64,000 bases of DNA. Source: Flagellimonas amphidinii. GTDB lineage: Bacteria > Bacteroidota > Bacteroidia > Flavobacteriales > Flavobacteriaceae. Below the pieces are notes generated by a model. That model saw only the letters and a list, made by a program, of their open reading frames with translations. It did not search any database and was not told the origin of the DNA. The stretch covers positions 310,001 through 374,000 of the forward strand of contig NZ_JABFNN010000030.1 of assembly GCF_013090115.1 (NCBI RefSeq), written 5' to 3'. Below are positions 36,050 through 44,713 of the stretch, in pieces. Position numbers and translations under genes: made by a program. Positions within the stretch are counted from its first letter, which is position 1. Each line of letters starts with the position of its first letter.

Positions 36050-36469
36050 ATGAAACCGTTTAAAGCTTTATGGATTCTTTTTATGTGCGGGTTGAGTGTA
36101 TCAACTTTGGCGCAGCAAGATTTCAATGTTCACGGCCCACGGTTTTATGAGCAACTGGCCCATAAGGATGCTGCTTATGAATGGGAACTGCAAAAATTGA
36201 GCGGTCAAGATGAATTGGATTATTGGGCAGACCAAAGCAATTTTGAACGGCATTTGGGGAAAGCCAATTTCCCAGCGTACCTAGCATATATGAAAGGTAA
36301 AAAGCAAGCTTACAAAACGTATCTGAAAGGTTGCAAAGGTTGCTCTTATAGTACTGTATATTTAGTAAAGGCTAGGGAGTACTTATCCGTTTCAGATTCG
36401 GAGTTTTTAGCACGGTACAAGACGGGCAATGTGGTGCAAAATGATTCTGGGAAAAGAAAATTAAACTAA
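36050..36469 (+). CDS. Small secreted protein of unknown function
   Basis: Started at ATG 36050 (MKPFKALWILFMCGLSVSTLAQ, signal peptide) rather than 19 codons upstream, where the sequence has no signal features. The mature part (about 117 residues) is mostly helical, with two cysteines in KGCKGCSYS and regions HKDAAYEWELQKLSG and YWADQSNFERHLG. No known domain is recognised. It ends at a terminator shared with the small cysteine-rich gene on the other strand. Confidence 0.7.
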   Translation: MKPFKALWILFMCGLSVSTLAQQDFNVHGPRFYEQLAHKDAAYEWELQKLSGQDELDYWADQSNFERHLGKANFPAYLAYMKGKKQAYKTYLKGCKGCSYSTVYLVKAREYLSVSDSEFLARYKTGNVVQNDSGKRKLN

Positions 36470-36470
36470 A

Positions 36471-36494
36471 AAACCGCTATTCAGCGGTTTTTTT
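36471..36494. terminator. Bidirectional terminator between convergent small genes
   Basis: AAACCGCT (36471-36478) pairs with AGCGGTTT (36483-36490) around ATTC. An A-run lies before and a T-run after, so it works on either strand. The T-run overlaps the stop codon of the minus-strand gene at 36493. Confidence 0.8.
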
Positions 36495-36651
36495 AAGCTA
36501 CTTTTTTAAGTAAATCAAAACAAGGACAGCGTTTACACCGCTTGCTTTCACTTTTCTTATATTTTTTGCAACATTTGGTCTTGCAATTGGTGAGTTCCAA
36601 CTCTTTGAGCAATGCCTTTTGCTGTTTCTTTTCTTTTTTCTTTTTCCCCAT
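36493..36651 (-). CDS. 52-residue lysine- and cysteine-rich small protein
   Basis: This gene is too short for usual gene finding. ATG at 36651 opens 52 codons starting MGKKKKEKKQQKALLKELEL and continuing with NCKTKCCKKYKK, then KRCKRCPCFDLL, ending TAA at 36493. Six cysteines lie in the order C-x3-CC-x10-C-x2-C-x1-C, close to a zinc-ribbon or metal-binding knuckle, on a strongly basic background. Similar short lysine/cysteine-rich proteins occur in Flavobacteriia in my recollection, but no function is known to me. It ends at the bidirectional terminator and shares it with the secreted gene at 36050. The basic charge suggests RNA or ribosome contact, as inference. Confidence 0.7.
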   Translation of the reverse strand: MGKKKKEKKQQKALLKELELTNCKTKCCKKYKKSESKRCKRCPCFDLLKKVA

Positions 36652-36732
36652 AGCTAATGAGCAGATGGGGCAAAAATAATTATTTTAAACTAATCTAAAT
36701 AAATAGTTTTCAACAATTAACACATCAAATGA

Positions 36733-37572
36733 TTAGAATTGAAGTGCCACCCCCATGGTTCTAGGACCAAAAGTGAGATTCCAGCTTACCTTTTTAGAGG
36801 TTTCATTATACTTTTTATCGTACTTGGAATCCAAATATTTATCAATGGATTCTACAATAAAAATACTGAGTGCCGTACTGAAGGCCACATCTGAAAACCA
36901 ATGAAAATCATCCATTATTCGGACAAAACCTGGAACCATACCCACGGTATACAATCCAGCTTTTACCCATGGGCTCTTAAATTGTTTTGCGATAGCATAG
37001 GCATTACTAAAGGCCAACATGGCATGGCCAGAAGGAAATGAGTCGTAGTCAAAAACTCGGTCAAGATGAAATGGGTCATACGTGCCAGAGCTTTCTCCAC
37101 TTTTGGGGCGAGCCCTTCCAATGATACGTTTGCTTACCTGTTGTAAAAAGCCACCCGCCGTAGCCGAAGAAATCAAAAGTACACCAGTGCGTCTTAGTTT
37201 TTCATTTTTAGTGAAGAGTCCGGCCAAATAAACACCTCCTGTAAGCATGTAATTGTTTTCAGGGCTGCCGTATTCGTGACCGTAATCCATTACAAACTCT
37301 GGAATATCTTCATTAAAACCTCGAGTCCAATGATTGATTTCATCATCCACTGTAAAAAGAAGCAAAGTACCACCGGTTACCAACCCAAAATTGGCCCAAT
37401 CATTTCCTTTCCAATGAAAAGGACGTGAGTAAGCGTGACCAACACCACCAAAAATGTTACCAATATCATAGGTGAAATCATTCCATAGCGTCTTCTTTTT
37501 TTGAACCTCTAGCTCTTGACCCAGTAGAGGAAGAGTCAATAAAAAAACTAAGAGATATCTCAGCTGCATCAT
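36733..37572 (-). CDS. PAP2-family membrane phosphatase
   Basis: The start is ATG 37572 (MMQLRYLLVFLLTLPLLGQ), which gives a signal peptide; the longer open frame runs into the next gene and is discarded. The 279-residue protein holds the three PAP2 motifs: KRIIGRARP, SFPSGHAML and VRIMDDFHWFSDV with the catalytic His, so it is likely active. It may dephosphorylate lipid or undecaprenyl-type pyrophosphates at the periplasmic face. It is 28 bases after the histone-deacetylase-like gene on the same strand, so the two may be co-transcribed. Confidence 0.88.
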   Translation of the reverse strand: MMQLRYLLVFLLTLPLLGQELEVQKKKTLWNDFTYDIGNIFGGVGHAYSRPFHWKGNDWANFGLVTGGTLLLFTVDDEINHWTRGFNEDIPEFVMDYGHEYGSPENNYMLTGGVYLAGLFTKNEKLRRTGVLLISSATAGGFLQQVSKRIIGRARPKSGESSGTYDPFHLDRVFDYDSFPSGHAMLAFSNAYAIAKQFKSPWVKAGLYTVGMVPGFVRIMDDFHWFSDVAFSTALSIFIVESIDKYLDSKYDKKYNETSKKVSWNLTFGPRTMGVALQF

Positions 37573-37600
37573 AACGTTCGATTTTTGATAAGACGCAAAA

Positions 37601-38503
37601 TTAAGTATAAATATCCTGTGCCAAACGAAAGGTATTGGCATGGGCCTCAACAATAATATTGATGTCTGGGGAATAACCTCCGCCCATACTGCACTGTACA
37701 GGAATTTTAGCATCAGAACAGCTTTGTAGCACAAAACGGTCTCGTTCCTTACAACCTTCCATAGTCATGCCCAAGGTGCCCAATTTATCAGATGCAAGTA
37801 TATCTACGCCACAGAGATAAAAAATGAAATCAGGTTTATGTTGTTCCAACAATTCTGGAAGGGTTCTTTTAAGAATGGAAAGGTATTCTTGGTCAGTTGT
37901 TCCTTTTTCCAAAGGAATATCTAGATCTGAGGTTTCCTTTTTAAAAGGATAATTGCCTTTCCCATGCATAGAAAACGTATAAACAGAATGGTCAGTTTGG
38001 AAAATTTCCGCGGTACCATTGCCCTGATGCACATCCAAATCAATGATCAAGATATTTTTGGCCAGATTATTTTGTTGGAGATACCGTGCCCCAATGGCTT
38101 GGTCGTTCAGCATACAAAAAGCTTCTCCTCGGTTGGAGTAGGCATGGTGTGTGCCCCCGGCAATATTCAGGGCAATGCCATGGTTCAGGGCAAACTCACA
38201 GGCCTTTATGGTACCATCGGCAATAATACGTTCCCGTTGTACCAATGCTTCACTTAAGGGAAATCCTATTTTACGAACGGCACTGGCAGAAAGTTTCAAG
38301 TTCGTCAAATCCTGATAGTATTCCGTATCATGGGCAGCTAGAATATGCTCTTCCTCTGGAAATGTGGGTTCAAAAAAATTCTCCTTAGTGCAAGTTCCTT
38401 CATGAAGGAGCTGTTGTGGTAACAACTCGTATTTGATCATGGGAAACCTATGCCCTTCGGGCAATGGATGTCTGTAAATAGGATGATATGCGATTTTGAG
38501 CAT
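37601..38503 (-). CDS. Histone-deacetylase-family (class II-like) deacetylase
   Basis: I start at ATG 38503 (MLKIAYHPIYRHPLPEG), giving 300 residues; the earlier ATG at 38563 overlaps tex. The family motifs are present: NIAGGTHHAYSNRGEAFCMLND, LIIDLDVHQGNGTAEIF with the zinc-binding Asp/His, GVDILASDKLG and SMGGGYSPD. Bacterial relatives include acetoin-utilisation (AcuC) and acetylpolyamine deacetylases; the true substrate is unknown. It is 13 bases after tex and 28 before the PAP2 gene, so the three may be one operon. Confidence 0.88.
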   Translation of the reverse strand: MLKIAYHPIYRHPLPEGHRFPMIKYELLPQQLLHEGTCTKENFFEPTFPEEEHILAAHDTEYYQDLTNLKLSASAVRKIGFPLSEALVQRERIIADGTIKACEFALNHGIALNIAGGTHHAYSNRGEAFCMLNDQAIGARYLQQNNLAKNILIIDLDVHQGNGTAEIFQTDHSVYTFSMHGKGNYPFKKETSDLDIPLEKGTTDQEYLSILKRTLPELLEQHKPDFIFYLCGVDILASDKLGTLGMTMEGCKERDRFVLQSCSDAKIPVQCSMGGGYSPDINIIVEAHANTFRLAQDIYT

Positions 38504-38516
38504 GGATCGCTTTAAC

Positions 38517-40640
38517 TTATTTGTGCAATGCCAGTTGTATCCTTTTTCTGGAAACATCAACATCCAAAACTTTTACAATAACTTGTTGATGAAGGCTTAC
38601 ATGTTCATTCACATCTTTTACAAAAGAATCTGATAAATTGGAGATATGGATTAGTCCGCTTTCCTTGATGCCAATATCCACAAAGCACCCAAAATTTGTA
38701 ATGTTGTTTACAATGCCCGGTAACAATTGCCCCAGTTGCAAGTCAGTTATTTGTTTGATGTTTTGGTCAAAACTGAATACCTTGGCTTTTTCCCTGCGAT
38801 CTAGTCCAGGTTTTTCCAGTTCTTCCAGAATATCTTGTAAAGTGGGCATTCCAATGGTATCAGAGCAATAGGTTTTTAGGTCGATGCTTTTTAAAATAGA
38901 CTCGTTTCTGATGATATCGCCCAGTGACACCTTTTTATCTTTGGCCATCTGACTAACCACAGCATAACTTTCAGGATGTACCGCTGAGTCATCCAAAGGA
39001 TTGTCCCCATCTTTGATACGTAAAAAACCAGCACCTTGTTCAAAAGCCTTACCACCTAATCGAGGTACTTTTTTTATCTGTTGTCTATTGGTAAAAGCAC
39101 CATTTTCGTTTCGGTAGGCTACAATGTTCTCCGCCAACTTTGGTCCAATTCCAGATACGTAGCTCAACAAAGGAACGCTTGCAGTATTTATATTGACTCC
39201 TACGGAATTCACACAACTTTCAACAACCATATCAAGGGAGTTTTTGAGCTTGGTTTGGTCCACATCGTGTTGGTATTGCCCCACACCAATGGATTTGGGC
39301 TCAATTTTCACCAATTCAGCCAAAGGATCGGCCAAACGTCGTCCAATGGAAACCGCGCCCCTTACCGTAACATCATAGTTGGGAAATTCATCCCGTGCAA
39401 TTTTGGAAGCCGAATAAATGGATGCACCAGCTTCACTGACCACAAAAACCTCAATAGGGTTTTTAAAGTGGATTCTTTTTATCAATTGTTCCGTTTCCCT
39501 TGATGCCGTTCCATTTCCAATGGCAATAGCTTCAATTTTATGGGCATCTACCAAAGAACTTATCTTTTTAATGGCACCTGAGCTATTGTTCTGTGGTGGG
39601 TGGGGATAAATGGTTTCGTTGTGTTTTAACTCACCTTGAGCGTCCAAACAAACCACTTTACAACCCGTTCTAAAGCCTGGGTCTATGGCCAATATGCGTT
39701 TTTCACCCAAAGGAGCGCCAAGCAGCAATTGTTTCAGATTTTTAGAGAAGACCTTTATGGCATCGGTATCCGCTTTTTCTTTGGCATTTTTTAAGAGCTC
39801 ATTGGATAACGAAGGAAATAGTAGCCGTTTATAAGCATCAGCAATGGCCAGTTCAATCTGCTCCGTACAGGCATTGTTGGATTTGATAATGCGCCTTTCG
39901 ATATTGTTCAGTGCCCTTTCATCATCTATTTCGATTTTAACTCGGATAAAACCCTCTTTTTCAGCTCGTAATATGGCCAAAAATCGATGGGACGGACAAC
40001 GGGATAAAGACTCGTTCCAATCAAAATAATCGCGGAACTTTTGTGCTTTTTCATCATCCTTTTTGGTTTTGATGACTTTGGTGGCCAAGATGGCGTGGCG
40101 CTCCAATTGATTTCTAAGTTGATTTCTGATATCCGTTCGCTCATTGATCCACTCTGCTATGATATGGCGAGCGCCTTCAAGGGCATCATCTTCATTTTCA
40201 ACTTGATTATTGAGGTATTTTGAGGCAATAAACTCAATTTCATCACTGCGTTGTGCCATGATGATTTTGGCCAAAGGCTCTAGCCCATTTTTACGAGCGG
40301 TCTCCGCCTTTGTTTTTTTACTTTTTTTGAAAGGAAGGTATACATCTTCCAAACTGGTCAGGTCAGTACAATTTTGAAACTTTTCCTGAAGCTCAGAGGT
40401 CAGCAACCCTTGTTCCCCAACCGCTTTTAGAATGGCTGCCTTTCTTTTTTCCAGGGCTTCAAACTCTGTTTTGAGCTTTACAATGGAACCAATCTCGATC
40501 TCATCTAGGTTTCCAGTACGTTCTTTTCGGTAACGGGCTATAAAGGGAATGGTACAATCCTCATTAAGAAGCGCAATGGTGTTGGATACACTTTGCTCGG
40601 AGAGCTGAGTTCGTTGTAAGATATAGGGAATCAGTTGCAT
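38517..40640 (-). CDS. tex: Tex-type RNA-binding S1 protein
   Basis: The 707-residue protein shows the Tex order: N-terminal helical part (IPFIARYRKERTGNLDE), YqgF-like RNase-H fold (LAIDPGFRTGCKVVCLDAQG and YPHPPQNN), helix-hairpin-helix region (LLSYVSGIGPKLAENIVAYR) and C-terminal S1 domain (QLLPGIVNNITNFGCFVDIG). Tex binds nucleic acid and affects transcription in several bacteria. It starts 110 bases after metG and is followed at 13 bases by the histone-deacetylase-like gene. A REP-like repeat lies in the gap with metG. Confidence 0.93.
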   Translation of the reverse strand: MQLIPYILQRTQLSEQSVSNTIALLNEDCTIPFIARYRKERTGNLDEIEIGSIVKLKTEFEALEKRKAAILKAVGEQGLLTSELQEKFQNCTDLTSLEDVYLPFKKSKKTKAETARKNGLEPLAKIIMAQRSDEIEFIASKYLNNQVENEDDALEGARHIIAEWINERTDIRNQLRNQLERHAILATKVIKTKKDDEKAQKFRDYFDWNESLSRCPSHRFLAILRAEKEGFIRVKIEIDDERALNNIERRIIKSNNACTEQIELAIADAYKRLLFPSLSNELLKNAKEKADTDAIKVFSKNLKQLLLGAPLGEKRILAIDPGFRTGCKVVCLDAQGELKHNETIYPHPPQNNSSGAIKKISSLVDAHKIEAIAIGNGTASRETEQLIKRIHFKNPIEVFVVSEAGASIYSASKIARDEFPNYDVTVRGAVSIGRRLADPLAELVKIEPKSIGVGQYQHDVDQTKLKNSLDMVVESCVNSVGVNINTASVPLLSYVSGIGPKLAENIVAYRNENGAFTNRQQIKKVPRLGGKAFEQGAGFLRIKDGDNPLDDSAVHPESYAVVSQMAKDKKVSLGDIIRNESILKSIDLKTYCSDTIGMPTLQDILEELEKPGLDRREKAKVFSFDQNIKQITDLQLGQLLPGIVNNITNFGCFVDIGIKESGLIHISNLSDSFVKDVNEHVSLHQQVIVKVLDVDVSRKRIQLALHK

Positions 40641-40660
40641 GATCTTTGTTTGGTAGTTTT

Positions 40661-40684
40661 CACTTCGAGCGCGGTCGAGAAGTC
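40661..40684. repeat. REP-like palindromic repeat, copy between metG and tex
   Basis: CACTTCGAGCGCGGTCGAGA, then AGTC, is one base different over its length from the copies inside mfd. It can fold into a hairpin of TTCGA/TCGAA kind. Confidence 0.75.
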
Positions 40685-40749
40685 TTGGAATCGAATTTTT
40701 TAAAGAGGGTCTCTATTGCGTTCGAACGGACAGTTGCCTTCGATATGAA

Positions 40750-42831
40750 TTAATTTATACTCTCCCCATTCCCAACACCATCCTCATCCGGATTTACAAA
40801 GACCAGTTTGCCTTCCTGGTTTTCGGTCATCAAAATCATGCCTTCACTTTCCACACCTCTGAGTTTTCTTGGAGCCAGATTGACCAATACGGTCACTTTT
40901 TTGCCTACGATATCTTCAGGTTTGAAGCTTTCGGCAATACCGGAGACAATGGTTCGGGTGTCCAATCCTGTATCCACTTTTAAAACCAATAGTTTGTTGG
41001 CCTTGGGCATCTTTTCTGCTTCCACAATGGTGCCCACACGCATGTCGAGTTTAGTGAAATCGTCAAAAGTGATAGTGTCTTTTTGTGGGGCGACTTCTTT
41101 TTCCATTTGTGCATTTACTTTTTTAGTGGCTTCCAGTTTGTCCAATTGCTGCTGAATCTCTTTGTCCTCAATTTTTCGGAACAACAACTCACTTTTATTG
41201 ATTTGATGATTGGAAGCTAATAGCGTTTTATCAGAATTGACATCTTCCCAACCTATAGATTTCTCACTCTCGTTTGAAATGACATTAAGAATGGATTTTA
41301 GTTTTTCGGAAGTGAACGGCAAAAACGGTTCACTTAGTACGGCAAGTCCCGTTGCAATCTGCAAGGCTACAAACATGATAGTTTTTACACGTTCCTCATC
41401 GGTTTTGATGAGTTTCCAAGGTTCTTCATCGGCCAAATATTTGTTCCCCAAACGGGCCAAATTCATCAGTTCTTGGCTTGCCTCACGAAAGCGGTAACGT
41501 TCCAACGAACTGGTCAAGATTTCTGGAAAGCCCTTTAGGGCTTCCAACGTATCGATATCTATTGGTAGAAACTCATTGGGGTTGGGGACGACGCCTCCAT
41601 AATATTTATGGGTAAGCACGGCAACCCGATTCACGAAATTGCCAAAAATGGCCACCAGTTCATTGTTGTTTCGGGCTTGGAAATCTTTCCAAGTGAAATC
41701 GTTGTCCTTGGTTTCCGGAGCATTGGCTGTCAATGTGTATCGAAGCACATCTTGCATGTCTGGGAATTCTTCCAAATACTCATGTAACCAAACGGCCCAA
41801 TTCTTTGAAGTGGACAATTTGTTGCCCTCCAAGTTCAAAAATTCGTTGGCCGGTACATTTTCCGGTAGAACAAAATCGCCATGGGCTTTAAGCATACTTG
41901 GAAAGATGATGCAATGGAAAACAATATTGTCCTTGCCAATAAAATGGAGCAATTTGGTGTCCTTATCTTTCCAATAGGGTTCCCAATCTTTTCCTTCTCG
42001 CTCGGCCCATTCCTTGGTGGAGGAAATATACCCAATGGGCGCATCAAACCAGACGTAGAGTACTTTGCCTTCACCGCCCTCAACGGGAACGGGAATTCCC
42101 CAATCCAGGTCTCTTGTTACGGCACGGGGTTTTAGGCCATCATCGATCCAAGATTTGCATTGGCCATAAACGTTGGGTTTCCAATCATTTTTATGCCCTT
42201 CCAAAATCCATTCTTTTAAAAATCCTTCATATCTATCTAGGGGCAAAAACCAGTGTTTGGTTTTTTTCAACGTAGGAACTGCTCCTGTAATCGTCGATTT
42301 TGGATTGATGAGATCCGTGGCATTTAAGGATGACCCGCAATTTTCACATTGATCCCCATAAGCTTCTTCATAACCGCATTTAGGACAAGTACCAATAACA
42401 AATCGATCTGCCAAGAATTGTTTTGCTTCCTCATCATATAGTTGTTCCGTTACTTCTTCAATGAAATCACCTTGCTCATATAGTTTTTGAAAGAAGTCCG
42501 AGGCTGTTTTATGGTGCACCTCGGCGGAGGTCCTGGAATAATTATCAAAAGAAATACCAAAATCCGCAAAAGACTTTTTGATGATACCGTGGTATTTGTC
42601 AATGATTTCCTTGGGGGATACCCCTTCTTTTTTGGCCTTCATGGGAATGGCCACCCCATGTTCATCACTTCCGCAGATAAAGGCCACATCATTGCCTTTT
42701 AAGCGTAGATAGCGTGAATAAATATCCGCAGGGACATAAACACCGGCCAAATGTCCTATATGTATGGGCCCATTGGTATAGGGAAGGGCCGCTGTAATGG
42801 TATATCTTGAAGAAGAGTCCGTCTCAGGCAT
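40750..42831 (-). CDS. metG: Methionyl-tRNA synthetase
   Basis: I start at ATG 42831 ([20 protein letters not shown]), 30 codons after the first ATG of the open frame, since the sequence before it has no homology. The 693-residue enzyme has the class I HIGH box (PIHIGHLAG), a zinc knuckle ([17 protein letters not shown]), the KMSKS-equivalent KLSTS and a C-terminal OB tRNA-binding domain ([20 protein letters not shown]) at about 580-690. It charges tRNA-Met with methionine. The insertion and zinc region fit the E. coli type. A REP-like copy lies 66 bases beyond its 3' end. Confidence 0.96.
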   Translation of the reverse strand: MPETDSSSRYTITAALPYTNGPIHIGHLAGVYVPADIYSRYLRLKGNDVAFICGSDEHGVAIPMKAKKEGVSPKEIIDKYHGIIKKSFADFGISFDNYSRTSAEVHHKTASDFFQKLYEQGDFIEEVTEQLYDEEAKQFLADRFVIGTCPKCGYEEAYGDQCENCGSSLNATDLINPKSTITGAVPTLKKTKHWFLPLDRYEGFLKEWILEGHKNDWKPNVYGQCKSWIDDGLKPRAVTRDLDWGIPVPVEGGEGKVLYVWFDAPIGYISSTKEWAEREGKDWEPYWKDKDTKLLHFIGKDNIVFHCIIFPSMLKAHGDFVLPENVPANEFLNLEGNKLSTSKNWAVWLHEYLEEFPDMQDVLRYTLTANAPETKDNDFTWKDFQARNNNELVAIFGNFVNRVAVLTHKYYGGVVPNPNEFLPIDIDTLEALKGFPEILTSSLERYRFREASQELMNLARLGNKYLADEEPWKLIKTDEERVKTIMFVALQIATGLAVLSEPFLPFTSEKLKSILNVISNESEKSIGWEDVNSDKTLLASNHQINKSELLFRKIEDKEIQQQLDKLEATKKVNAQMEKEVAPQKDTITFDDFTKLDMRVGTIVEAEKMPKANKLLVLKVDTGLDTRTIVSGIAESFKPEDIVGKKVTVLVNLAPRKLRGVESEGMILMTENQEGKLVFVNPDEDGVGNGESIN

Positions 42832-42889
42832 GAATCGTTCCAATTTAGGCCCCAAAAATACTGATTTTAAGAAAAGCCAAATGGGATAT

Positions 42890-42955
42890 GCCCCAAAAAA
42901 GGAAACCTCCGAATTGTGCAACCCAAATTGGGGTGGGGGCGTGCACTATCGGAGG
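42890..42955 (-). terminator. Long hairpin terminator of the DUF1800-DUF1501 operon
   Basis: On the minus strand the operon end is followed by CCTCCGA, paired with TCGGAGG 36 bases on, an inner GTGCA/TGCAC stem, and then TTTCCTTTTTTT. The outer arms lie at 42906-42912 and 42949-42955. This looks like a strong terminator; it also stands 75 bases or more before the metG start. Confidence 0.6.
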
Positions 42956-42983
42956 ATTCTGGAATATGTATTTTGCATCGGGT

Positions 42984-44702
42984 TTACATGACCATCACCG
43001 ATTTACTCATGCGTTGATCTCCTACGGAAATCCTATAAATGTATTTCCCGGTGGACAAGCTATCGCGCATACGCTCCCGAATATTTATTTCTGCAGAACC
43101 TTCCAACATCATTTCATTGAAAACGGTACCTACTTTTTGTCCGATGATGTTGAAGAGTTCAATATCAACATGGGCGGCAAATGGCATTTCCAAATGGATA
43201 TGCGGGGCACGTTCTGTTGGGTAGTATGGTGTATGAACAATAGTATCCAATAAGTCTGGATTTGGATCCATGCTATCTTCACTTGGTGGCGTGTCCGGTA
43301 ATGTTGGCGGATCGTTATCCATAGCAATGTCATCAAAAGTTTCCCCACTACAATTGAAGCCAAGGTCAATAGCTCGGTATTGATAACCTAATAAGTGTTG
43401 CTCTACTGAAGTTCTTGGTACGCATAGCCACTCGGCCAAAACGGTACCGTAGAGGTCTCTGAAGTCCATGGTATATTCCAAGTTACCTCGACTATTGGGA
43501 CTATCCAATGATGGGTGGTCACCTACAAATGCACTGCCATTCAATCCCGACCCGAAGAACAAGGTGGGTGCTGCCTTCCCGTGGTCTGTACCTAAAGAAC
43601 CGTTTTCAAAAATTCTACGTCCAAATTCTGAGAAGGTCATGCTTAAAACCTTATCGTCCTGTTCTGTACAAGCTAAATCTTCATAGAAATTATTAATGGC
43701 AATGGACAAATTGGACATCAATCGTTCGTGGGCCAAAGGTTGGTTGCCGTGGGTGTCAAACCCGCCCATTGAGATCATATACACTTTTGTTCCCAAACCT
43801 CCTTTGATCAATTTTGCCAAAAGAGATAATTGCCTTGCAAAACCATTGTCTTGGTATTCAACACATGCCAAAGCATCGCCACGCTCATAAGCTTCGTGTA
43901 TTTTCCCTGCATATTCGTAAGTGGTGTTGGCCACACCTCTTAAGAACCTCAACTGATCGCCGTACATACAATCATCAAATGGTGCCGTGGCTATATCGTA
44001 GAAAGTTCCGGTCTCTGCAATTTGCTCCAGTTGATCCACATTGCTGGTCACAAAGGCATAGTTGGTTTCTTCACCTTGAAAAACCAAGTTGGCCAAATTT
44101 CCAATTTGGATAGCTGCAGGGGCTTCGGGTGGATTGATAAGATAATCTGGGTATAAATTTTCGAAATGTCTTCCCATCCATCCTGTTGGTTCACCACTAA
44201 ATCCAGTAGTGTTCAGGTCGGTATTGGCAAAAATATCAGAGCCTGTAAAATGAGATAGACTTTGATTGTCGTACCCAACGCCGTGGACAGCTTTAAACTG
44301 TCCTTCGCCCCAAAGGGGCTCCAGTGAACCCATGTAGGTAGGAACACCAAAATCATCGGTAAGTTTTAGGACTTTACTTTCGGGAATATAAATATTGGGT
44401 CTCGCATTAGCATAAGAATCATATTGTTGAATTGGGATTACCGTACTTAATCCGTCATTACCTCCAGAAAGTCTGATCAATATCAAAATATTGTCAGTTT
44501 CTGCAGCGGCTATGGCAGCCGTTAATGGAGATGGTGCTGAAGCGGAAATTAAGTTACTTCCCAAGAACATTGTTCCTGACCCGGCAATTCCCAATGCCTG
44601 GATAAAGGAACGTCTGCTCCAGTTTTTGTGTTCCAAATCATGGCCTTCGTGTTCAAGACCTTTGTGTGGTGATGTATCGTGGTTGTGGTGAGTATCGCAC
44701 AT
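42984..44702 (-). CDS. DUF1501 protein with Tat-like signal and T9SS-type C-terminus
   Basis: The 572-residue protein begins with a histidine-rich stretch and a twin-arginine pattern SRRSFIQALGIAGSGTMF, as usual for DUF1501 proteins. The central DUF1501 domain (about 65-440) resembles the alkaline phosphatase/sulfatase superfamily in blocks such as LIRLSGGNDGLST, SMGGFDTHGNQ and FSEFGRRIFENGS. A C-terminal beta domain (about 505-572; NIIGQKVGTVFNE and STGKYIYRISVGD) resembles a type IX sorting domain. Its role is unknown; family members nearly always pair with DUF1800, as here 12 bases downstream of it, which argues for a joint function. Confidence 0.88.
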   Translation of the reverse strand: MCDTHHNHDTSPHKGLEHEGHDLEHKNWSRRSFIQALGIAGSGTMFLGSNLISASAPSPLTAAIAAAETDNILILIRLSGGNDGLSTVIPIQQYDSYANARPNIYIPESKVLKLTDDFGVPTYMGSLEPLWGEGQFKAVHGVGYDNQSLSHFTGSDIFANTDLNTTGFSGEPTGWMGRHFENLYPDYLINPPEAPAAIQIGNLANLVFQGEETNYAFVTSNVDQLEQIAETGTFYDIATAPFDDCMYGDQLRFLRGVANTTYEYAGKIHEAYERGDALACVEYQDNGFARQLSLLAKLIKGGLGTKVYMISMGGFDTHGNQPLAHERLMSNLSIAINNFYEDLACTEQDDKVLSMTFSEFGRRIFENGSLGTDHGKAAPTLFFGSGLNGSAFVGDHPSLDSPNSRGNLEYTMDFRDLYGTVLAEWLCVPRTSVEQHLLGYQYRAIDLGFNCSGETFDDIAMDNDPPTLPDTPPSEDSMDPNPDLLDTIVHTPYYPTERAPHIHLEMPFAAHVDIELFNIIGQKVGTVFNEMMLEGSAEINIRERMRDSLSTGKYIYRISVGDQRMSKSVMVM

Positions 44703-44713
44703 GATAGTAGGGG

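Noticed and set aside
42832-42983. T-box or riboswitch before metG
   Set aside because: T-boxes are mainly a Gram-positive feature, no specifier or T-box sequence is visible, and the hairpin is better explained as a terminator of the preceding operon.
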